From: Hymenobacter duratus
GTDB taxonomy: Bacteria; Bacteroidota; Bacteroidia; Cytophagales; Hymenobacteraceae
Assembly (NCBI RefSeq): GCF_014698995.1
Contig: NZ_JACWZZ010000003.1
Location: 124,001 to 188,000 of the forward strand
DNA: 64,000 nt
Direction: 5' to 3'
Below, in pieces: positions 26,833 to 35,089 of the stretch. Under the pieces are notes generated by a model. The model made no database searches, had not been told where the DNA came from, and saw nothing but the letters and a program-made list of their open reading frames with translations. The translations under genes were made by a program, and so were the position numbers. The first letter of the stretch is position 1, and every line of letters starts with the position of its first letter.

Positions 26833-29007
26833 GTGCGCTTTCACCCGGGATTCCGCCTGCCTGTGCCTAGCCTGTTCGTGCTGCTGGGCTTTTTGCTGAC
26901 CTCACTGGCCGCCTCGGCGCAGCAACCTGCTGCTGGCGGACTACTACGCGAGCTGGCTCTGCGCACCGATACCACGCGCTACCTGCTGAGCCGCAACACC
27001 GTGCTGGTGCAGAATGAGCCCAGCCTGTACTTCTACTACAGCCAGGAAGACGAAACGGCTGAGTTGGAGGTATATCCTGAAATCCTCCGGGCCGGCAAGC
27101 CCCTGCGCCTCGTGCGCTCCGCCGACTTCCTGCTGCTCGATTCGCTGACGGCCGTGTCGGGCGGCCAGTTTTACCGCGCCAAAATCCGCTTCAAGGAACT
27201 GACGGCTTCCCGGTTTCTGCGCCTCACCTTCACGCAGGCCCCCGACTCGGTGGGTGCCGCGCCCCGCACCCAGACGGTGAACCTGCTGCCCGTGACGCGC
27301 ACCTCACTGGAGCTGCGCCTTACCGATACGGAACTGTTTGTGGGCGAGGAAAAGGTGTTTGAGCTGAGCAGCAACAACCCCAAAAACATCCGCACCACCG
27401 CCGACTGGACCAAAGGGCGCGACATCGACTACCGCATTACGCAGGAAAAGGGCGGGCTGCGGCTGCACGTGCTGCCCAATGCGCTGGGCAGCCGCCTGCT
27501 CACGGTGCAGGCCCAGACTGAGCGGCCGTTCCTCACCGACAACAACCGCCGTATCAGCTACGCGCTGCCGCCTATCCGGCAGGAGTTTACGGTGAAAGCC
27601 TCCCGGCTGCGCTTTCTGAGCGTCGATAAAAAGGAAATTACACTCGATGAGGTGTCGCGACGCAAAGGCGTGGAGCTGATTCTCGACAACGGCCGCACCT
27701 TCGACCTGAAGCGAACCTATCGTATTGAAGACCAGGAAGAAGCCGGCGGAGCGCTGATTGCCGAAGTATTTACGCGCCAGTATCTGACCAACGACCGGGT
27801 GCTGTGCTGGCTGCGCGTCTACAATACCCACCGCCAGACCGACAGCTACCTCTACATCAAGGAAAACGACCAGGCCAAGTACATCACCAATTTCAATATC
27901 TCGCCCAAAACCACCATTACGGCCGTGAGTGTGCGCCACCGCGGCGGCGACTGGACCAGCAGCCCCAACGTAAACCCCGGCGAAACCGTGGACGTGCGGC
28001 TGGAAGGCGAGTCGCTGGCGCGGGCACGGTTTCACTTCGAAGATGTGCAGGTCATCCCGTCGGACTCCAGCGTGCGAACAGATGCGGCGGTGATTTACCG
28101 CATTCAGGTGCCGGTTACCATCGATAAAAAGCGCATCACCATCTTCAATGCCGGCACGCCTACCGGCCAGAGCCTGGCGGTGCGGGAGTTTCAGCGGCCG
28201 CATCCGCTCGATTTCGTGGGCGTGACGTTTGGCGAGGCAGTCCGGCCGATGACGCGCTTCAACGGGCCCGTGCTCTACGACCAGACAGTGAGCGACGTGG
28301 TGTTCAGCTTCAATACGGCCGGCATCGACTCCGACAAGCAGCTCTACGGCAAGCAGTACCTGACCTTCGATATCCGGACGCAGAACGCCAAAGGCGAGTT
28401 GATTGAGATGCGCACCCTCGATAACGTGGTGATATGCCCCGGCGAAAACTCGGTGCGGGCCGCCTTCTACCAGGACAAGCAGTGCCAGGTGGGCAACATC
28501 AGCCTCAACAACCTGCTTTCATCCCGCAAAACCTACCTGCTGGACGACTGGAGCACGATTATTATCACGGTGCGGCACAATTCGGCGCAGTACCAGGAGG
28601 CCGGCTTCACGCAGAAGCTGGAGCTGGTGCTGCAACGCCGCGTGAAGTTCGACATCGACATCAGCTTTCCGGGGGGCCTACTCACCAAATACAAAGGCGA
28701 ATCGAGCTTTACCTCGTTCGGGGGTATCTCGCTGGCCACGCTGGCGCAGTTCAGCTTCTATCATCCCACCAAAATCAACAAGCTGCGGCCCTATAAGATA
28801 GGCGGGGGCTTCGTGGCGCTCAACGCCTTCAACCTGAGCGAAAACCCCGACATCAAGCGCGACCTGGGCATCGTGGTGCTGGGCTCGGTCTACCCTACCC
28901 GCTCCGATGCCAAGCTCACATTTCCGCTCTACCTCGGCGGCGGCTACCTGATGAACAAACGCTCCTTGTTCTTCCTGTTCGGGCCCGGCATCGGCATCCG
29001 GCTTTGA
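26833..29007 (+). CDS. Large secreted or outer-membrane protein, unknown function
   Basis: A 724-residue protein read from a GTG, with a signal peptide (LFVLLGFLLTSLAASAQ). I do not recognise the family, although it looks like a conserved Bacteroidota surface protein. Residues about 30-450 are rich in short beta-strands and may be several Ig-like or tip domains (for example TELFVGEEKVFELSSNNPK). There follows a segment with two cysteines (NVVICPGENS, QDKQCQVGNI). The last 130 residues (SFPGGLLTKYKGESSFTSFG to GPGIGIRL) have alternating glycine/aromatic strands like a small outer-membrane barrel ending in a hydrophobic residue. The gene stands alone. A link to gliding or type IX secretion is conceivable but unsupported. 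Confidence 0.8.
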   Translation: MRFHPGFRLPVPSLFVLLGFLLTSLAASAQQPAAGGLLRELALRTDTTRYLLSRNTVLVQNEPSLYFYYSQEDETAELEVYPEILRAGKPLRLVRSADFLLLDSLTAVSGGQFYRAKIRFKELTASRFLRLTFTQAPDSVGAAPRTQTVNLLPVTRTSLELRLTDTELFVGEEKVFELSSNNPKNIRTTADWTKGRDIDYRITQEKGGLRLHVLPNALGSRLLTVQAQTERPFLTDNNRRISYALPPIRQEFTVKASRLRFLSVDKKEITLDEVSRRKGVELILDNGRTFDLKRTYRIEDQEEAGGALIAEVFTRQYLTNDRVLCWLRVYNTHRQTDSYLYIKENDQAKYITNFNISPKTTITAVSVRHRGGDWTSSPNVNPGETVDVRLEGESLARARFHFEDVQVIPSDSSVRTDAAVIYRIQVPVTIDKKRITIFNAGTPTGQSLAVREFQRPHPLDFVGVTFGEAVRPMTRFNGPVLYDQTVSDVVFSFNTAGIDSDKQLYGKQYLTFDIRTQNAKGELIEMRTLDNVVICPGENSVRAAFYQDKQCQVGNISLNNLLSSRKTYLLDDWSTIIITVRHNSAQYQEAGFTQKLELVLQRRVKFDIDISFPGGLLTKYKGESSFTSFGGISLATLAQFSFYHPTKINKLRPYKIGGGFVALNAFNLSENPDIKRDLGIVVLGSVYPTRSDAKLTFPLYLGGGYLMNKRSLFFLFGPGIGIRL

Positions 29008-29088
29008 TGGGGTAAATGGTGATGAGGTAAGAAGACCGTCATTGCGAGCCTGTGGCGCATCGAGCCAGTGTGCGCAGCCGTAAGAACC

Positions 29089-29180
29089 GTCATTCCGAGC
29101 GAAGCCGAGGCATCTCGCTGGTGTGGTAACTGTCATGGCAACCTCAGCACGCGAGATGCCTCGGCTTCGCTCGGAATGAC
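29089..29180. repeat. Intergenic palindrome, family B (GCATCT type)
   Basis: Perfect 30-bp arms (29089-29118 and 29151-29180), beginning GTCATTCCGAGCGAAGCCGA, with a 32-nt loop. A partial further copy (GTCATTGCGAGC) lies just to the left at 29038. It is between the convergent 724-aa and histidine kinase genes and resembles the palindrome at 4282. Confidence 0.85.
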
Positions 29181-29218
29181 TGTCATCTCCTTTCACCCTA
29201 TACTCCATACCCAGCGCC

Positions 29219-31198
29219 TCATTTCACCGGAAGCTCGATGCTGACGATAGTGCCTTGGCCGGGGCGCGAGTCGATGGAGAGGGTGCCCCCGAGCAGGCCC
29301 ACCCGGTTGCGGATGCCGGGCAGCCCAATGCCGTGGAGGTGTGTACTGCTTTGCGCCACATCGAAGCCCTGGCCATTGTCCTCCACTGAAATGGACAGCT
29401 GGTTGCCTTCGCGCACCACATGCACAAATACTTCCTGGGCCTGCGCGTGCTTGATGATGTTGTTGAACAGCTCCTGCAACATGCGGTAGACGGCCAGCTC
29501 CAGCAGCTCCGGCAGCGGCTCATCCAGGCCTTCCAGGTTCATGTGGGCTCTCATACAGGAGCTCGGAATGCGGCGAATCAGTTCCTCCAGGGCGTATTTC
29601 AATCCGAAATCCTCCAGGATGCCGGGCGTCAGCTCGAAGGAGATGCTGCGGGTCATCTTGATGGCCTCATCGAGCAGAGACAGGCTCTTGTCGCGCTGGT
29701 TGCTGGCGTTGGCGCGCTCCAGGTGCAGCTTGGTGGCGTACAGCAGCTGGCCTACGCCATTGTGCAGGGCCTCGGCAATGCGTTTGCGCTCCGCTTCCTG
29801 GGTCTTGAGGATGGCCGACAACACTTCCTGCTGCTGGTTGAGCTTGAGCCGGGTAGCGTCTTCCAGCAGCCGGTTGCGCTCCGTCACGTCGCGGATGACG
29901 GCCAGCACGCCGGAAATGCTTTCCTCACAGTTGCTGCGCAGGGGCACCAGATACGCGTCGAACTGGCCGGGACGGTTCACGAAGGGCAGGCCGCTTTGCA
30001 TGATTCGCTCTCCCTGCAACACCTGCCGGAAGACGCTACGGGCATCCGGCGTGTCGAAGCGAGGGAAAATGGAGTAGATGCTTCTGCTCAGCACCGCCGC
30101 CTCGGGTATACCAGAGTAGTGCTCGGCTTCCCGGTTCCAGGCCGTGATACGCCCCTCCCGGTCAAGGGCCACAATACCATCGATACTGTTGTCGAGCAGG
30201 CTTTCGGAAAATTCCTTTTCGGCCCGCAGCTGCTCACGGGCAGCACGCATCTCCGTAATGTCGCGCCACACGGCATGAATCAGGTGCTCACCTCCCAAGG
30301 CAACATTGGTCAGCGTAATTTCGAGCCACATCGGCTGGCCCTGCATATTGTAGCGGTACCACTCGAAGCGGTGCGCGCCGTTGGCTTTCACCAGGGCTTC
30401 GTACTCCTCAATCAACAGCTGGCTCCGGCGTCCATCGGGCTGGCGCTCGGGCACATTGAACTGCAGCCCCTGCCCAACAAGGTCTTTCTTGTGCCGGGCA
30501 CCGGCCAGTTGCATGGCAGCCCGGTTACAGTCGACGATGTGGCGGTTGCGAACCAGCAGCACGGCGTCGGCGCTTTGCTCAAAAAGCGTGCGGAAGCGGC
30601 TTTCACTGGTTGCCAGCTCCGCAACTTGGCGGCGTTCGGTAATGTCGAGCAGGGCCACCCGGCAGTGCGTAGGCGGCTGGCCTTCTGGCAGCTCCATTGC
30701 CTGGCCAATGCACTGCGCGAAAAAGCGGGTATTGTTGGCGCAGCGTATTTCCAGCTCACACGTTTCCTGCTGGCCAGAGTTGAAAACCCGAATCAGAAAA
30801 TCGGCAAAACGGGGACGCTCGGCCATTGGCATGAAGGCGCCAAAGCGGCGCCCCAGCAGGTGCTGGTGCAGGGCACTCAGCAACTGGCTGCAGCGCCGGT
30901 TGAGTTGCGTGATGGTGCCATCGGGGCGCAGGGTGCAGTAGCCGACCGGCGCAAAGTCATAGAGGTCGTCGTACTGGGCGCGCAGATATTCGGCCTCCCG
31001 TTGGGCCAGCTTCAACTCCTCCGCCTGCATTTTCCGCTCTATCTGGTGCAGCTCCTGCGCCAGCCGAAGCTCTCCGTCCGGCGTTTTGTGGCCGACGCAC
31101 TGGACCGCTAGCCGCCGACACTCCTCGGCTCTGTTCCTCAGTTCCTGCAGTACAGAGGGGTTCAGAGAAGAGCGAAAATCGGCTGCTTTATCGTCCAT
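29219..31198 (-). CDS. Multi-PAS sensor histidine kinase
   Basis: A 659-residue kinase without membrane segments. An N-terminal coiled coil (about 15-70) precedes three or four PAS domains: FAPVGYCTLRPDGTITQLN; a second from about 200 with AVLLVRNRHIVDCNRAA; a third with SIDGIVALDREGRITAWNREAEHYSG. The dimerisation helix is of the HisKA_3/NarX type, with the phospho-acceptor histidine near 478 (RIAEALHNGVGQLLY). The ATPase domain has ELFNNIIKHAQA (N-box), VEDNGQGFD and GLPGIRNRV. A response regulator of the NarL/LuxR type would be the usual partner, but none is in the window, so it is an orphan kinase. The ATG at 31198 is preferred over an upstream TTG. Confidence 0.92.
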   Translation of the reverse strand: MDDKAADFRSSLNPSVLQELRNRAEECRRLAVQCVGHKTPDGELRLAQELHQIERKMQAEELKLAQREAEYLRAQYDDLYDFAPVGYCTLRPDGTITQLNRRCSQLLSALHQHLLGRRFGAFMPMAERPRFADFLIRVFNSGQQETCELEIRCANNTRFFAQCIGQAMELPEGQPPTHCRVALLDITERRQVAELATSESRFRTLFEQSADAVLLVRNRHIVDCNRAAMQLAGARHKKDLVGQGLQFNVPERQPDGRRSQLLIEEYEALVKANGAHRFEWYRYNMQGQPMWLEITLTNVALGGEHLIHAVWRDITEMRAAREQLRAEKEFSESLLDNSIDGIVALDREGRITAWNREAEHYSGIPEAAVLSRSIYSIFPRFDTPDARSVFRQVLQGERIMQSGLPFVNRPGQFDAYLVPLRSNCEESISGVLAVIRDVTERNRLLEDATRLKLNQQQEVLSAILKTQEAERKRIAEALHNGVGQLLYATKLHLERANASNQRDKSLSLLDEAIKMTRSISFELTPGILEDFGLKYALEELIRRIPSSCMRAHMNLEGLDEPLPELLELAVYRMLQELFNNIIKHAQAQEVFVHVVREGNQLSISVEDNGQGFDVAQSSTHLHGIGLPGIRNRVGLLGGTLSIDSRPGQGTIVSIELPVK

Positions 31199-32436
31199 GA
31201 TCTTCAAATAAGCAACTTTTAACTGTAAGAAAGCCTGACCGGTGCCAGCGCCTCTACTTGCCTACGCAACGGTTCAGCCTTGGTTCCTGTCGAGCTGCCC
31301 ATGCTTCGTTCGGGCCCTGCACACCCGGCAGCAGCCCGCTGGCCTGGTAGCCAGGGCCCTGACTGCGGGAGGCAGAGAGCCGCAGCGGGCGGCGGTCCGT
31401 TGCCGGCTCTAGGTCTCCCGCACGTTGTGTACGGTCACATTGGTGCGGGCCTGGTTGGCTCGGTGCACGGCCCCTCTTATCCCGAAGTGGAGCTTCTCAT
31501 GGGCCAGCTCATACAGGTTCCGGCTGCTCAGGCCGGGGCGGCCGTACCCCTACCGTATCTCGCCTTTGCCGTTGCAAGACGCCGGAAAAATACGCAGTCA
31601 GACAAGCTGCCCGCACTTTCACACTGGTTACTGGTTGTTTCGCGGCAGAAACACGGACGAGCAAATCAGTGATTTCCCCTACGCTTTTCAGCAGTTATAC
31701 CTCGTCTGTGGGGGCAGGGGCATCCGTTAAAGGAGGGAGCCGGCTGCCTGGTTGCGGGGCCGGCCGGTGGGAAAACCGCCCGTAGCATACGGGTAGCCGG
31801 CTGCAGCTAAAGCGCCTGCCTCGTCAGGACACCAGCTGCCCCATCGGTCCGATTTATTTTATGGCACCTGCCAACCAGGCAGGTAATATCCGACGCTGGG
31901 GCGGAGCAACACAACCTCAGGCCGCTCCGCCGCAGCTCTATCGGAACTCCTGGTTTCCCATTTTCACCCCGTTTTGAGCTTCGCCAATCGGCCGGTACCG
32001 GCGCCTACCAGCACCTGGCTCTGTTTGCGGCCGACGCCCCGCTGGGCAGCCCGCCGCTCGCCCACTGGGTACTACCGTATGAGTCGCGCCGCACAATCAG
32101 CTCCCGCGCCTCGCTGCTGATGCCGGAGGCTACCATGACCCTGCCCGAAACGCTGCTGGACTCCGGCACGGGCACCCTGCCTACCACCTCACTGCCCGTA
32201 TCCGACAGCCTCAACCACGTGCGGATAACACTGCGTGGTCCCTATTTGTGCGGGTAGACTATAGCACTGGGACGGGCAGCCCCGCCTGTAATTTCCCGGG
32301 ATTTATACGTAGGCCGAAAACGGGTACTAACACGCACTCAAACCCTACTCTTATAGATTAGCTTTGAGACAGTTGCGCTACTCCAGACGCATCAGCAGGT
32401 ACTGGCGCACTGGCTTACACCTCAATTTTTCGCGAG
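31199..32436. other. Gene-poor stretch with possible gene remnants
   Basis: This 1.2-kb stretch has no gene I can defend. Two open frames look protein-like but have no normal start. On the minus strand 31409-31549 reads ...RNLYELAHEKLHFGIRGAVH... and ends in a stop. On the plus strand 31811-32257 reads ...FELRQSAGTGAYQHLALFAA... and ends in a stop, without an ATG, GTG or TTG in its first half. Both use host-like GC-rich codons. They could be remnants of decayed genes. The promoters of the histidine kinase and of the STAS gene must also lie here, but I see no strong match. Confidence 0.4.
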
Positions 32437-32781
32437 ATGTTTCATTCTACTTCCCTCTCCGGCACTGCCAGCCGCCTTTACACCGTCGATATGAACACGG
32501 CTGACCCGGTGCAGCTGGCCCGCCGCCTGAACAGCGTGGCCACCGACGATGCGGAGCGGCCCTGCCTGCTCATCGACTGCCAGCAGCTGCGCTGTCTGCG
32601 CACGCGGGGCGTCAGCTTTCTGGTGTCGCAGCTGCTCCTGACCCGCGCCGCCGGGGCCGATGTGCTGCTGTATAACGTGGAGCCGGTACTGGAGCGGGTC
32701 TTGCGTCTGCTCCGCCTCGATCAGCTGTTTCAGTTGTGGCCGGCCTCTACTGCCTCGTCGGGCAGGACTAGCGTGGCGTAG
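32437..32781 (+). CDS. STAS-domain protein without the usual phospho-serine
   Basis: A 114-residue single-domain protein similar to anti-sigma-factor antagonists. The order ARRLNSVATDDAERPCLLIDC, LRCLRTRGVSFLVSQLLLTR, GADVLLYNVEPVLERVLRLL follows the STAS fold. The acceptor site is normally D-S-S-G at the start of the second helix. Here it reads RTRG, so the phosphorylatable serine is missing and the protein may be a constitutive binder or have another partner. It is followed 50 bp later by a KGG stress protein gene on the same strand. This suggests a general stress context together with the orphan histidine kinase upstream; that grouping is inferred. Confidence 0.75.
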   Translation: MFHSTSLSGTASRLYTVDMNTADPVQLARRLNSVATDDAERPCLLIDCQQLRCLRTRGVSFLVSQLLLTRAAGADVLLYNVEPVLERVLRLLRLDQLFQLWPASTASSGRTSVA

Positions 32782-32831
32782 CGTTCTGCCGCTTTTTCCT
32801 TTCTGATTTCTTTCCACTTTTCCTTTCTCCA

Positions 32832-33065
32832 ATGGCCACTTCCCAATCACCGCGCAGCACGACTGCCTCCAACAATTCCGCTCCGGCCCGGCCGGCCAGC
32901 CGCCGCGGCTTTGCTTCTATGGACCCCGAAATGCAGCGCCGCATTGCCAGCGAAGGCGGCAAGGCCTCGCACGAAAGCGGCCGGGGCCACCGCTGGACCT
33001 CCGACGAAGCCCGCCAGGCAGGCCGCAAAGGCGGCCAGAGCCGCCGGCCGGCTCCTTCAGCGTAG
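32832..33065 (+). CDS. KGG-motif general stress protein
   Basis: A 77-residue hydrophilic protein with the repeated motif of the KGG (con-10/GsiB-like) family: RRGFASMDPEMQRRIASEGG, then ASHESGRGHRW and EARQAGRKGGQSRR. Such proteins are intrinsically disordered and accumulate under desiccation and stationary-phase stress. The first 27 residues are a Ser/Ala/Pro-rich leader. A strong terminator follows 55 bp downstream. A longer open frame in another phase across this gene belongs to the spurious extension of the next MFS gene. Confidence 0.85.
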   Translation: MATSQSPRSTTASNNSAPARPASRRGFASMDPEMQRRIASEGGKASHESGRGHRWTSDEARQAGRKGGQSRRPAPSA

Positions 33066-33120
33066 CCCTGAGGCTCCTCGACACAACCTGCGCGGCCCCT
33101 CGGACACTGCCGCGCCTCCG

Positions 33121-33152
33121 AAAGCCCCGAAGAACTTCTTCGGGGCTTTTTT
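33121..33152 (+). terminator. Terminator after the KGG gene
   Basis: AAAGCCCCGAAG pairs with CTTCGGGGCTTT across a 5-nt loop, followed by a T-run. Confidence 0.92.
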
Positions 33153-33222
33153 GATGGCCTTTCGTACGTATCAGGCAAGGTTCCCTCTTTTTGCCGACCC
33201 GGCGGCAAGCGCCTACGTACGT

Positions 33223-34935
33223 ATGCCTGTTACCGCCCGTCTGCTCATGCCTGCTCCTGCCACACCGCTCCCTCCGTCTCCTACTTCCCCGTTTGCGCCG
33301 CTACGCATTCCTATTTTCCGGATGCTCTGGATTGCTTCCTTCGTGTCGAATATCGGCACCTGGATGCAGAACGTAGGGGCGGTGGGCCTGATGACCGAGC
33401 TTACCTCGTCGCCGGTGCTGGTGGCGCTGCTCCAGACGGCTTCGGCGCTGCCCGTATTTCTGCTGAGCCTGCCGGCCGGCGCCCTCGCCGACCTAGTGGA
33501 CCGCCGCCGCATGCTGCTCTTCACACAAACCTGGATGGCCGTAACGGCGCTGGTGCTGGCATCCATCACGCTGCTGGGGTTCAATACGCCCTGGCTGCTG
33601 CTCACGCTCACGTTTCTGCTGGGCCTGGGCGGCGCCATGAACAACCCGGTGTGGCAAACCGTGACGCCCGAGGTAGTGCCCCGCCCGCAGCTGCCCCAGG
33701 CTATTGCCCTGAACAGTGTCAGCTTCAACTTGGCTCGGGCCTTCGGGCCGGCGCTGGGCGGCCTCGTCATCGGGTATTTCTCGGCCGGAGCGGCCTTTTT
33801 ACTCAATGGCATATCCTTTCTGGCCACCATCTACATGGTGTACAGCTGGCAACGTGAGCCGCAGGCCACGGCCACGCTGGCCGGCGAGCGGGTGCTGGCG
33901 GCTATTCGGGGCGGTATCCGCTACGCCCGGTTTGCGCCGCCGGTGCAGCATATTCTGGTACGGGGCGTGTGCTTCACGTTCGGGGCCAGTGCCCTGTTTG
34001 CCCTAATGCCAGCCGTGGTGGTACGCCATCTGTTGCTGCCCACTTCCTTCTACTCGATTCTGCTCTCGTGCATGGGGGCCGGGGCGGTGCTGGGGGCGGT
34101 GGTGCTGCCGCGCCTCAACCGCCGCCTCTCCATTGATTGGCGGGTGACGCTGGCAACCAGCGCTTTTGCCATCGGGCTGCTGGGCCTAGCGTATTCATCG
34201 AGTCGGCCGCTGCTGATGGGGTTGCTGGTGCTGGTGGGGCTGGCCTGGATGCTGGTACTCAACTCGTTTAGTGTGGGCGTGCAGACGGTGGTGCCGCGCT
34301 GGGTGCAGGCGCGCACCATCAGCCTGTATCTGCTCACCATTCAGGGCGGTATGGCGCTGGGCAGCGTGGTGTGGGGCTCGGTGGCCAGCCGCTGGGGGCT
34401 GCCGCTGGCGCTTTCCGGCGCTGCCGGTTGGCTGGGCCTGAGCACCCTGCTGGCACTGCGCTTCTCGCTCTACACCTCACCCGAAGCACTGGACTTCACG
34501 CCGGCCCGGCCCCGCCTGGAGCCCGTGCTGGCCGAGGAACCTGCCCCCGACGAAGGCCCGGTTATCATCACGACTACGTACCGCATTGCCCCCGAAAACC
34601 GGCCCGCCTTCACCTACCTGATGGAGAAGCTGGCCCACATCCGGCGGCGCGAGGGAGCCATCGGCTGGGGCCTTTACGCCGACTTGGCCGACCCGACCAA
34701 AATGCTGGAGTATTTCATGACCGAATCGTGGGAGGAACACGCTCAGCAGCACGAGCGGGGCGTAAGCCGGGAGGAGGAAGAGCTAAAACAACAGCTCCGA
34801 AAGCTGCACCAGGGCCCAGAGCCGCCTGCGGTTTCTCACCTGCTGGCCCAGAATTACCGCCATACCGCCGTGCCGCCCGTGATGGTGCCCGGCAGCACGC
34901 GCCTCGTAGCCAGCACCGCCGGCGAAGCCACGTAG
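33223..34935 (+). CDS. MFS exporter (EntS/MFS_3-like) with C-terminal domain
   Basis: A 570-residue transporter with about 12 membrane helices up to residue 415 (IPIFRMLWIASFVSNIGTWMQ onward; the signature between helices 2 and 3 is LADLVDRRRMLL). A cytoplasmic C-terminal domain of about 130 residues follows (VIITTTYRIAPENRPAFTYL, WGLYADLADPTKMLEYFMTE). This tail resembles the ABM-like dimeric domain that many MFS_3 proteins carry. The group includes siderophore and drug exporters; the substrate here is unknown. I chose the ATG at 33223; a second ATG at 33247 is also possible. Longer readings run back through the terminator of the KGG gene. Confidence 0.88.
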   Translation: MPVTARLLMPAPATPLPPSPTSPFAPLRIPIFRMLWIASFVSNIGTWMQNVGAVGLMTELTSSPVLVALLQTASALPVFLLSLPAGALADLVDRRRMLLFTQTWMAVTALVLASITLLGFNTPWLLLTLTFLLGLGGAMNNPVWQTVTPEVVPRPQLPQAIALNSVSFNLARAFGPALGGLVIGYFSAGAAFLLNGISFLATIYMVYSWQREPQATATLAGERVLAAIRGGIRYARFAPPVQHILVRGVCFTFGASALFALMPAVVVRHLLLPTSFYSILLSCMGAGAVLGAVVLPRLNRRLSIDWRVTLATSAFAIGLLGLAYSSSRPLLMGLLVLVGLAWMLVLNSFSVGVQTVVPRWVQARTISLYLLTIQGGMALGSVVWGSVASRWGLPLALSGAAGWLGLSTLLALRFSLYTSPEALDFTPARPRLEPVLAEEPAPDEGPVIITTTYRIAPENRPAFTYLMEKLAHIRRREGAIGWGLYADLADPTKMLEYFMTESWEEHAQQHERGVSREEEELKQQLRKLHQGPEPPAVSHLLAQNYRHTAVPPVMVPGSTRLVASTAGEAT

Positions 34936-34939
34936 CACC

Positions 34940-34990
34940 AGGTTTTTGCAGCATATTTTCTGGATTCTGAAATATATGCTGCAAAAACCT
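34940..34990. repeat. 17-bp perfect inverted repeat between the exporters
   Basis: AGGTTTTTGCAGCATAT and its complement are separated by 17 nt, starting 5 bp after the MFS stop. It lacks the T-run of a standard terminator and may bind a regulator of the ABC gene that follows. Confidence 0.7.
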
Positions 34991-35089
34991 AACGAGTCCA
35001 GGCCCCGCTACGCGCGCACTGTGCCGGCAGGCCTAAAACTTTCCGAGGGGTTCTGTGCTTGTGTCGTTTCTCCCCTCTCTCAACTTTCC

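Noticed and set aside
31280..31672. 130-codon plus-strand open frame
   Set aside because: No start context, no domain and an unlikely composition; part of it is opposite the more protein-like minus-strand remnant.
32911..33222. 104-codon N-terminal extension of the MFS exporter
   Set aside because: It overlaps the KGG gene in another phase and crosses a strong terminator; the transporter fold begins after 33223.
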